64,000 nt of DNA from Pseudomonas cichorii (GTDB lineage: Bacteria; Pseudomonadota; Gammaproteobacteria; Pseudomonadales; Pseudomonadaceae): assembly GCF_015471405.1 (NCBI RefSeq), contig NZ_BLVZ01000008.1:298079-362078 (forward strand), in the 5' to 3' direction. The notes under the pieces are model-generated. The model was not told the DNA's origin. It was given only the letters and a program-made list of their open reading frames with translations, and ran no database searches. Of this stretch, positions 53,749 to 61,178 are shown piece by piece. The position numbers and the translations under genes are program-made. Position 1 is the stretch's first letter, and each line of letters begins with the position of its first letter.

Positions 53749-54525
53749 ATGCATTGTCAGAAAACGCTATTGGACCGCAAGAAAACCGAACTTAGCCAAC
53801 ACCCCATCTTTGCTGAAATCAATTCCCTGGAAGTGCTTAAACGTTTTATGGAAACCCATGTATTCGCCGTCTGGGACTTCATGTCGCTGACCAAGCGTTT
53901 ACAGCAGGAGCTGACGTGTACCCAATTGCCCTGGCTACCGCCTCGGGATGCATCGGCAGCCAGGCTGATCAATGAAATCGTGCTGGGTGAAGAATCCGAC
54001 GACAAGCTGAGCCACGGCCACTACAGCCATTTCGAGTTGTATCTGGATGCCATGCGCGAGATTGGCGCCAGCACCTTGCAGATAGAGCGTTTCGTCGAGC
54101 TTCAGAAACAGGGCGTGCATTACGCCACGGCATTGCAGCGCGTCAATGCAGGCCAGGCGGCAACGGTATTCGTGACCCACACGCTCAATACCGCGCTGCA
54201 TGCACCCGCCCATAGCGTGGCAGCAGCCTTTCTGCATGGCCGCGAAAGCGTTATCCCGGTGATGTTCCAGAGCATCCTCGATGAATGGGGCATCACCGTC
54301 GATCAAGCCCCGACCTTTCGCTATTACCTGGAACGCCATATCGAAGTCGATTCGGAGGACCACGGCCCGGCTGCCGAGCAGTTGCTGGCCCGACTGGTCA
54401 ATGGCGACGAGCAGCGCGAGCGAGAAGTCTATCAGGCCGCCATTGCCGCCGTGGATAGCCGGGTCGAGCTGTGGGACACCCTGCGCATGAGCATGCGCTC
54501 GCCATTGATGCAAGCCAGTGCCTGA
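53749..54525 (+). CDS. mgoB: MgoB/PvfA-like DUF3050 haem-oxygenase-fold oxidase
   Basis: 258 residues, DUF3050 family. All-helical, haem-oxygenase-like diiron oxidase fold with probable metal ligands in FMETHVFAVWDFMS (E/H), INEIVLGEESDD (E) and SHGHYSHFELY, RHIEVDSEDHGP (H/D/E). First gene of a four-gene operon that matches the mgoBCAD/pvfABCD layout of P. syringae and P. entomophila. In those clusters the enzyme works with the AurF-type N-oxygenase to build a diazeniumdiolate signal (leudiazen/valdiazen). Cytoplasmic. Gap to next gene 24 bp. Confidence 0.88.
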   Translation: MHCQKTLLDRKKTELSQHPIFAEINSLEVLKRFMETHVFAVWDFMSLTKRLQQELTCTQLPWLPPRDASAARLINEIVLGEESDDKLSHGHYSHFELYLDAMREIGASTLQIERFVELQKQGVHYATALQRVNAGQAATVFVTHTLNTALHAPAHSVAAAFLHGRESVIPVMFQSILDEWGITVDQAPTFRYYLERHIEVDSEDHGPAAEQLLARLVNGDEQREREVYQAAIAAVDSRVELWDTLRMSMRSPLMQASA

Positions 54526-54549
54526 TATCGCGTCTACAAGGAAGCCATC

Positions 54550-55497
54550 ATGAAAGCAGAAGACTACAGGTCGTTCATTGATGCCTGGGAAGGTCGCGCC
54601 ACCATCCGCACTCGCCCACGCCGGATCGTCGAGAACGATGAAAAACTGATCTACCCACTGAGCCGCCAGCCTTTGGTGTTGAGCGAAACCTTCACCCGTG
54701 AGTGCCCGCACCTGCGTGATTACGCACTGGTGCAAAGCCTCTACAAGTTCATCAATGATGTCGTGATCTTTGAAACCGAAATTGTCGACAAGACCGCGCG
54801 CAGTATCGCCAAGGACAACTTCACCATCCGCTTTCCTTTTGCGTGTCGCTACGACGCCATGACAGTAGTGGTCGATGAGGATTACCACGCATTGGTGGCG
54901 ATGGACTTCATGCAGCAGACCATCGCCCTGACGGGGATCGAACCGATTGAACTGCCCGATGAAATCGAGCTGAGCCGGGCCATTCCTGCCGCCCTCGCCC
55001 TGGCGCCGGAGCATCTGCGCAGCGCAGTGGAACTGATCTGCGTAGCCATCGCGGAAAACACCGTGACCAACGATGTGGCGGCCTTCGCCAAGGACGATTC
55101 GGTCAAGCAGTCGGTCAAGGGGCTGATGGCCGATCACTTGCTCGACGAGGGCCGTCACTCAGGGTTCTGGGCACGACTGGTGCGTATCTACTGGCACACC
55201 GCGCCCGAAGAGGATCGCGAATGCATCGCCCGCATCATGCCGACATTCATTGCTCAATATTTGACCAGTGATATCCAGCACGGCTTCGATTTCATCCTGA
55301 TCGATCACCTGCAGGTCGCAGATTCCGTCAAGCAGGCGCTCAAGGATGAAATCACGGCGGTGAGCTTTCCCATCAATCGCCATCACCCTCTGATCGGCAA
55401 TATCGTGCGCTTCTTCAAGAGCAGTTCAATGCTTGAAGATGCTTGCGTGCAGCGGGCGCTGGCCGACTATCTGCCAGCCCAGGGAATGCTGCAATGA
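54550..55497 (+). CDS. mgoC: MgoC/PvfB-like diiron N-oxygenase (AurF family)
   Basis: 315 residues, p-aminobenzoate N-oxygenase-like ferritin fold. Diiron ligands lie in NDVVIFETEIVD, VVVDEDYHALVAMDF, AENTVTNDV and DHLLDEGRHSGFW, the last being the strongest AurF signature (D-E-x-x-H). Should oxidise an amine to hydroxylamine/nitroso level. AAGGA precedes the ATG. Its stop overlaps the NRPS start (ATGA), so the products are made together. Confidence 0.92.
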   Translation: MKAEDYRSFIDAWEGRATIRTRPRRIVENDEKLIYPLSRQPLVLSETFTRECPHLRDYALVQSLYKFINDVVIFETEIVDKTARSIAKDNFTIRFPFACRYDAMTVVVDEDYHALVAMDFMQQTIALTGIEPIELPDEIELSRAIPAALALAPEHLRSAVELICVAIAENTVTNDVAAFAKDDSVKQSVKGLMADHLLDEGRHSGFWARLVRIYWHTAPEEDRECIARIMPTFIAQYLTSDIQHGFDFILIDHLQVADSVKQALKDEITAVSFPINRHHPLIGNIVRFFKSSSMLEDACVQRALADYLPAQGMLQ

Positions 55498-58400
55498 AAC
55501 GTCTGGAGATCGTGCTCATCGGTCATAGCCTGACCCTGAGCGAACTGCACACAGAACTGCTCGCACACGGACATGCGGTACATCGCCTGAGCGATCAGGC
55601 CGAGTTGAATGCGAGCCTTGTCGACAACGCCTCGATACTGATCGAAGACGGCAGCCTGGACATGAATGGCGAACGGCTCAAGGCATTCGCTAGCACCGAT
55701 CACCTGAGCCTTCGTGTCGGCTTGAGTCCGAACTCAACCGATGGCCTGCCACGCCTTGAGTTGCTGTGCTGGCACGGTTCGGCCACGGCCCAGCACCTGA
55801 TCGTGCGAGAGTGGCTGCCTGCTCAGGAGTCGGGCAACGGCCGTATGTTGCGCGACGCGGCAATCGCGGAGTGTGTCGACCAGACCGCGCTGCTGATCAG
55901 TCGCCTGTCCAGGGACGAGAAGTATTTCAGCACCCTGCCCACGACCACTCCCGCACAAAGCGAATGGCAGGATGGCCTGCAGGCGATAGATCATCTGCTG
56001 TTCAGGCATCGTCTGAATCAGACCGATCAACCGCATCTGCTGGAAGTGGCCCAAACGCCTCTGGTCGAACGCCTGGAGCAAAGCTTTCAGACCTTTGGCG
56101 AACGCTCGGCCCTGTCGATTGCCGGTCAGGTTTTCAGCTATCGGGAGTTGTACGCTCAAGGTGTCGCAATCCAGCGTCATTTACTGCCGCTGATTGAGGC
56201 CAGAGAGCAGACAACACCTGTGGTCATCGGCATTTGCCTGCCCAAGTCTGTCGCGTTGTATGCAGGCATTCTGGCAACTCTCGGCAGTGGCGCGATCTAC
56301 CTGCCACTGGACCCCAGCCAGCCCGTTCAGCGCCAGCAATACATTCTGGAAAACTCGGGTGCCCTGCTGTTGCTGCATGACGGTTCGCATCCGCTGGCCA
56401 AGGCCGGGTTTCCCGCACTGGATATCGGATCGATCCAGGTGACGGAGCCAGATCAGCTTCTGACCAGGCCACTGACGCATAGCGACTCGCCGTGTATGGC
56501 GCTCTATACCTCAGGCACCACTGGCCACCCCAAAGGCGTGCTGCTCAGTCAGCGTAATCTCAGCCACTTCACTGCCTGGTATGCGGAGTACGTCAGCCTG
56601 TCCGAGCACAGCCGGGTGTTGCAGTTCTCGACACTGAGCTTCGATTCTTCAGTGATCGATATCTTCCCCACCTGGCTCAGCGGTGCAGAGCTGGTGATAC
56701 CCGATGAAGACCAGCGACGTGATCCCCTGCGGCTGGTCAGCCTGCTGAAAGACCGCATCAGCCATGCGTTTCTGCCACCTGCATTGCTGAGTATCCTGCC
56801 GCTGGACGAGCCCTTGGGGCTTGAGCATGTGATGACCGGAGGCGACGTCTGCGAGCCTTATGTCATCGAGCACCTGACCCGGCAGTGCCACTTTCATAAC
56901 CTCTACGGCCCGACCGAAGCCACGGTTCTGGTCACTGCCGGGCAGTTCCGGCCTGGCAGCAGCAACCGCAATCTGGGCCGACCGATTGCCAACAGCCAGG
57001 TCTGGATTCTGGACGAGCAGTTGCAACCAGTGCCGGAGCAGGCGCAGGGAGAGTTGTATATCGTCGGTCCTGGCGTGTGCCTGGGTTACTTGAACAATCC
57101 TGACCTGACAGCCGAACGCTATGTGACGCTGACCTTGCCAGACGGGCAGCAACTGCGTGCCTATCGCACCGGGGACATCGGCAAATGGACCCCGGACGGT
57201 ATCGAGCTGGCCGGACGTCGTGACAATCAGGTGAAGATTCGTGGATTTCGGGTCGAGCCGGAAGAGATCGAGCACTGCCTGCGCAGCAGTCAGCTGTATC
57301 GGCAGGTCGCCGTGGTCGTCGATGGCCAGCGCCGCATCCTGGCCTTTGCTGCCCAGCCTCATGAGGCTGAAGAGGTCGCCCTGTCGGCATTGAAAGCGCA
57401 CGTGCAACGCCTGTTGCCGGACTACATGCATCCCGGCGCCTATACGGTATTGGCGAACATGCCATTTGCCAGTAACGGCAAGATCGATCGCAAGGCCCTT
57501 CTGGAAATACCAGTAAGCTTCGCAGACCAGCAACCCCGCCGCCTGCCGGAAACGGAGCAGGAGCAAAAGCTTCTCGAACTGTGGGCAGAGCTTCTTGAAC
57601 TGCCCATCGGGGATATTTCCACCGACGAAAGCTTCTTCAATCTGGGTGGCCATTCGATCCTGCTGTCGCGCATGTTGCTGGGGATTCGCGAACGGTTCGG
57701 GCGCAGCATTCCCATCAATCGCTTTATTGAAGCGCCCACCGTGCTGACGCTGGCGAGCCTGATCGAAAGCGAAGGCGTTTCGAGTTACACCGTCAGCCCG
57801 CAAGCGCTGCTGGACGCCAACGCCGATCTGGAAATACCGGTGCTGCCGATCAGCAGGCTGGGCGATGTCCACAAAGTCATCGTGACCGGTGCCAATGGTT
57901 TTCTCGGCGTGCATATCGTCGAAGCGCTGCTGGCCTGGGGAGCGAGCGAGATTGCGTGCCTGGTGCGCGAAGGCTCGGGGCAAAGCGCACACGAACGCTT
58001 CGTTCAGTCGTTGCGGGAAAACCGGCTGGAGCATCTGGACCTGAGCCGTGTAACGGTCTATCCCGCCGACGTCACTCAACCGCAGTTGGGTTTGAGTGAT
58101 GACGTGTATGAGCGACTGGATCGGGACTTTGGCGCACTGGTGCATAACGCGGCCAATGTGAACCATGTCCAGGATTACGAAACGCTTATCCGTGACAACG
58201 TGGCACCGGTCTTTGAATGCCTGCGACTGTGCGAGGGACGCAGCAAGAAGATCTTCAACTTCGTCTCGACACTGTCGGCTTCCAGCGCCGTCGATGCAGC
58301 GGGCAGTGTGCTGGAGCAACCTGCCGCCGCCACACCGCCGATCTACATCAAGAACGGTTACAACCTGTCCAAATGGGTCGCGGAGCGGGTGTTGCAAAGG

Positions 58401-58946
58401 GCCAGAGAGCAAGGCGTGTGGGTGAATATCTACCGCCCCGGCAACATTGCTTTCAACAGCGTAACAGGCGTGTGCCAGCCACAGAAAAACCGCTTGATGC
58501 TGATGCTCAAAGGCTCCCTGCAACTTGGCAAGGTCCCGGAGTTCGCCATGAACTTCGACCTGATGCCGGTGGACTTCCTTGCACGCTTCATCGGTTTCCA
58601 CGCCAGCCGCTATCAGGCCAGCCGTGCGGTATTCAACCTCCACAACCCCGAGCCCTTGAGCTGGAACAGTTACGTGGATGCCTTCCGCGAAGCCGGGCGC
58701 GAGTTCGAGATGGTCAGCGTGGCGCACTGGCAAACCCAGCTCAACCGCGTCGATAGCCAGAACGCACTGTTCGGCGTGCTGGGCTTCTATCTGGACGGTT
58801 TCGAGGAAGACATCGGCGACATCTCGATGATCGAGTACCAGAACGCCCTGGCCGGCATCCGGCACATGGGTGAGCAATACCCGCAGAAAACCCCGGCGCT
58901 GCTGCGCAAGGGTTGCGACTACCTGAAAGAAATCGACTTTATCTGA
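55494..58946 (+). CDS. mgoA: MgoA/PvfC-like NRPS: A-PCP-reductase
   Basis: 1150 residues from ATG 55494, overlapping mgoC. Four parts: an N-terminal ~150-residue segment with a formyltransferase-like start (IVLIGHSLTLSELHTELLAH) but no catalytic site; an adenylation domain (about 185-650) with LYTSGTTGHPKGV near 337, YGPTEATV and GDIGKWTPDG; a carrier domain with NLGGHSILL (serine ~721); and a thioester reductase (about 790-1130) with VTGANGFLG and catalytic YNLSK near 953. No condensation or thioesterase domain, so one amino acid is activated and released as an aldehyde or alcohol. In characterised mgo/pvf clusters the substrate is leucine or valine. Confidence 0.95.
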   Translation: MKRLEIVLIGHSLTLSELHTELLAHGHAVHRLSDQAELNASLVDNASILIEDGSLDMNGERLKAFASTDHLSLRVGLSPNSTDGLPRLELLCWHGSATAQHLIVREWLPAQESGNGRMLRDAAIAECVDQTALLISRLSRDEKYFSTLPTTTPAQSEWQDGLQAIDHLLFRHRLNQTDQPHLLEVAQTPLVERLEQSFQTFGERSALSIAGQVFSYRELYAQGVAIQRHLLPLIEAREQTTPVVIGICLPKSVALYAGILATLGSGAIYLPLDPSQPVQRQQYILENSGALLLLHDGSHPLAKAGFPALDIGSIQVTEPDQLLTRPLTHSDSPCMALYTSGTTGHPKGVLLSQRNLSHFTAWYAEYVSLSEHSRVLQFSTLSFDSSVIDIFPTWLSGAELVIPDEDQRRDPLRLVSLLKDRISHAFLPPALLSILPLDEPLGLEHVMTGGDVCEPYVIEHLTRQCHFHNLYGPTEATVLVTAGQFRPGSSNRNLGRPIANSQVWILDEQLQPVPEQAQGELYIVGPGVCLGYLNNPDLTAERYVTLTLPDGQQLRAYRTGDIGKWTPDGIELAGRRDNQVKIRGFRVEPEEIEHCLRSSQLYRQVAVVVDGQRRILAFAAQPHEAEEVALSALKAHVQRLLPDYMHPGAYTVLANMPFASNGKIDRKALLEIPVSFADQQPRRLPETEQEQKLLELWAELLELPIGDISTDESFFNLGGHSILLSRMLLGIRERFGRSIPINRFIEAPTVLTLASLIESEGVSSYTVSPQALLDANADLEIPVLPISRLGDVHKVIVTGANGFLGVHIVEALLAWGASEIACLVREGSGQSAHERFVQSLRENRLEHLDLSRVTVYPADVTQPQLGLSDDVYERLDRDFGALVHNAANVNHVQDYETLIRDNVAPVFECLRLCEGRSKKIFNFVSTLSASSAVDAAGSVLEQPAAATPPIYIKNGYNLSKWVAERVLQRAREQGVWVNIYRPGNIAFNSVTGVCQPQKNRLMLMLKGSLQLGKVPEFAMNFDLMPVDFLARFIGFHASRYQASRAVFNLHNPEPLSWNSYVDAFREAGREFEMVSVAHWQTQLNRVDSQNALFGVLGFYLDGFEEDIGDISMIEYQNALAGIRHMGEQYPQKTPALLRKGCDYLKEIDFI

Positions 58947-58984
58947 ACCATCGACAACCCAACACGAAACAAATGGAGAACGAC

Positions 58985-59461
58985 ATGAGCTCAATCAACA
59001 CTCTGCAACCGGACACCCTGATCAAGAACCCGACACTGTGCAAAGTCGTCTCGGCAGTGGAAGTGCCGGGGGATGCCAACAGCGTCTGGGCGATCGTCGG
59101 CAACTTTGGCGGTTTCCAGGCCTTTATTCCGGCGCTGGAAAGCACTGAAGTCACCGGGAAGGGCGTGCGCTCGGTGCGCAAGAAACTGTTCAAGGACGGC
59201 AACGTGGCCATCGAACAACTGAACTCTCACGATAACAATGCGCGCTTCATGACCTGGTCGCTGATCTACACCAGCCTGCCCGTAGGCAATCTCTGGGCAG
59301 CGATGACCGTCCAACCCACTGGCGAGAACGATTCGGTTGCAACATGGACCATCATCGCCGAACCCGATCAGGGTGGGCCTGAAACACTGCCGGCGTTCCA
59401 GGAATTCCTCCAGGGCTTCGCTGACAGCGCCATGAGTAACGTGCGCAGCCTGTTTGCCTGA
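58985..59461 (+). CDS. mgoD: MgoD/PvfD-like SRPBCC (polyketide cyclase) protein
   Basis: 158 residues from ATG 58985 (GGAG 6 bases upstream). START/SRPBCC hydrophobic-cavity fold: VEVPGDANSVWAIVGNFGGF opens the domain, GKGVRSVRKKLF and the C-terminal helix (LPAFQEFLQGFADSAMSNV) close it. Last gene of the mgoBCAD operon, 38 bp after mgoA. May bind or shape the diazeniumdiolate product; reported as part of the biosynthetic set. Confidence 0.88.
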   Translation: MSSINTLQPDTLIKNPTLCKVVSAVEVPGDANSVWAIVGNFGGFQAFIPALESTEVTGKGVRSVRKKLFKDGNVAIEQLNSHDNNARFMTWSLIYTSLPVGNLWAAMTVQPTGENDSVATWTIIAEPDQGGPETLPAFQEFLQGFADSAMSNVRSLFA

Positions 59462-59478
59462 TTTGTTGCAGTGACCAA

Positions 59479-59510
59479 AACCCGCTCAGCGCCAGAAGCC
59501 TGAGCGGGTT
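59479..59510 (+). terminator. Hairpin after mgoD
   Basis: AACCCGCTCA pairs with TGAGCGGGTT (59479-59488 and 59501-59510). No T-run on the plus strand. Confidence 0.6.
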
Positions 59511-59554
59511 CAGGCATTTGAGAGGTTGCAAATTGGCGGACGCTTTCACACAAT

Positions 59555-59573
59555 GCGATTTATTATCATTCGC
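59555..59573 (+). promoter_or_regulatory. Fur box before second FecI-type gene
   Basis: GCGATTTATTATCATTCGC, a near-perfect palindrome similar to Pseudomonas Fur boxes, 25 bases before the sigma-factor ATG. It excludes the longer in-frame starts for that gene. Confidence 0.6.
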
Positions 59574-59597
59574 GCAGCGCTGGGATGGCGCGCCTCA

Positions 59598-60098
59598 ATG
59601 CCTTCTCAGCACTCGGCCATACACATGCTCTACAACGATCACCATGGCTGGCTCCATTCATGGCTGCGCAGCAAACTGGGCAATGCCGCCGATGCGGCTG
59701 ATCTGGCACAGGATACGTTTGTGCGGCTGCTCAATCGCAGCGAACTGCTTGAGCTGAAAACCCCACGAGCCTTCTTGCGTACCGTTGCCAAGGGCCTGGT
59801 CATCGATCACTGGCGCCGTGAAGAACTTGAGCGTGCTTATCTGGAAGCCATTGCTCATCTGCCGCCCCACGAGACACCTTCGCCCGAGTCCCGCGAGCTG
59901 GTTTTCGAGTTGCTGGAAAGCATTGCCCGAATGCTCGACGGCCTCAAACCGAAGGTCAGGCAAGCATTTTTGCTGGCCCAATGCGAGGGAATGCCGCACA
60001 AGCAGATTGCCAGACAGATGGGCGTGTCCCTGCGTTCGGTCGAGCGTTATATCGCCGATGCGCTTTATCACTGCTATGTACTGCGATACGACGCATGA
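59598..60098 (+). CDS. FecI-type ECF sigma factor
   Basis: 166 residues from ATG 59598. Region 2: YNDHHGWLHSWLRSKLGNAA and DLAQDTFVRLL; region 4: VRQAFLLAQCEGMPHKQIAR and QMGVSLRSVERYI. Paralogue of the one at 46801 (many identical blocks). Its stop overlaps the FecR gene start (ATGA). Probable Fur regulation from the box at 59555; drives the receptor gene at 61179. Confidence 0.92.
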   Translation: MPSQHSAIHMLYNDHHGWLHSWLRSKLGNAADAADLAQDTFVRLLNRSELLELKTPRAFLRTVAKGLVIDHWRREELERAYLEAIAHLPPHETPSPESRELVFELLESIARMLDGLKPKVRQAFLLAQCEGMPHKQIARQMGVSLRSVERYIADALYHCYVLRYDA

Positions 60099-61093
60099 GC
60101 CGTACCTTGCAGCCGTCTCGCCAGCGCCAGCCCTCGCCACAGGTTGTAAAACAGGCGATCCAGTGGTCCATGCGGCTGAACAATTCGTCAGCCGATCCAG
60201 GCCTGCGCAAGCAGTGTGAACAGTGGCGTACCGAACACGCCGATCATGAATGTGCCTGGCAACGTATCCAGACACTGAGCAATGAGTTGAACAGCAGCTT
60301 CCAGGCATTACCCGGATCGGGAGCCGCCTTTGAAGCACTGGAGAACAGCGCGCAACGACTGGGACGTCGACAAGCGCTGAAATTACTGTCCGGTATCGTA
60401 GTACTGGGCTCCGCTGCATGGATCTCCCGTGATATGGCGCCCTGGCAGCAATGGCAGGCCGACTTTGCTACCAACGTGGGTCAACGCAACAGTTACCGGT
60501 TGCAGGATGGCACACGTCTGCAATTGAACACCGACAGCGCGGTGGATCAGGACTTCAATACCCTGCACCGCCTGATAAACCTCACACGCGGGGAGATTCT
60601 GGTTGCCTGCGGGGCCGACTCGCAAAGTATCGCGCCAAGGCCACTGCTGGTGCAGAGCCGCCACGGTCTGTTTGAAGGCATCAGCGGCCGCTTCGTCGTT
60701 CGTCAGGATCAGGACCGGACCCGTGTCAGCGTGACGGAGGGCAGCCTGATTATCCGCTCGCCTGCCACATCCCCGATAAACGTGAAGGCAGGCCAGAGTT
60801 ATTCGGTTTCCGGACAGCGCGCCACCCTGCTCCCGGCACTGGATATGGAAGCAGGCGCATGGAGCGAAGGCCTGATCGTGACGAAGGATATGCGTCTGGG
60901 TGATTTCCTGGCGGAGGTCGGGCGCTATCGCCGGGGTTATCTGGGGTGTGCGGATGACATTGCAGACCTGCGGCTTTCCGGCGTGTTCAGGCTGGAGGAT
61001 ACCGACAAGTTGCTCGCGGTCCTGCCTCAGACTCTTCCTGTAAAACTCAGTTACCACACCCGCTGGTGGGTGACGCTACAGCGTCAGGCCTGA
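60095..61093 (+). CDS. FecR-type anti-sigma/sigma regulator
   Basis: 332 residues from ATG 60095 inside the sigma-factor stop. DUF4880 domain (QVVKQAIQWSMRLNNSSADP; CEQWRTEHADHECAWQRIQ), a membrane helix at about 103-125 (ALKLLSGIVVLGSAAWIS), periplasmic FecR domain (LQDGTRLQLNTDSAVDQDF; ISGRFVVRQDQDRTRVSV) and STN-like end (YHTRWWVTLQRQA). Transmits the signal of the receptor encoded next. Confidence 0.92.
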   Translation: MSRTLQPSRQRQPSPQVVKQAIQWSMRLNNSSADPGLRKQCEQWRTEHADHECAWQRIQTLSNELNSSFQALPGSGAAFEALENSAQRLGRRQALKLLSGIVVLGSAAWISRDMAPWQQWQADFATNVGQRNSYRLQDGTRLQLNTDSAVDQDFNTLHRLINLTRGEILVACGADSQSIAPRPLLVQSRHGLFEGISGRFVVRQDQDRTRVSVTEGSLIIRSPATSPINVKAGQSYSVSGQRATLLPALDMEAGAWSEGLIVTKDMRLGDFLAEVGRYRRGYLGCADDIADLRLSGVFRLEDTDKLLAVLPQTLPVKLSYHTRWWVTLQRQA

Positions 61094-61178
61094 TTATTTC
61101 TGGCGGGTTTCGCTCAGGTGTCCGGCATGGATATCAGTACCCCTATTTCTCTGATTGAACCTGACGGAACTGCCTCTC

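Noticed and set aside
56649..58994. 781-codon antisense frame opposite mgoA
   Set aside because: Long only because of high GC; His/Gln/Val-rich with no domain, whereas the plus strand has complete A, PCP and reductase motifs.
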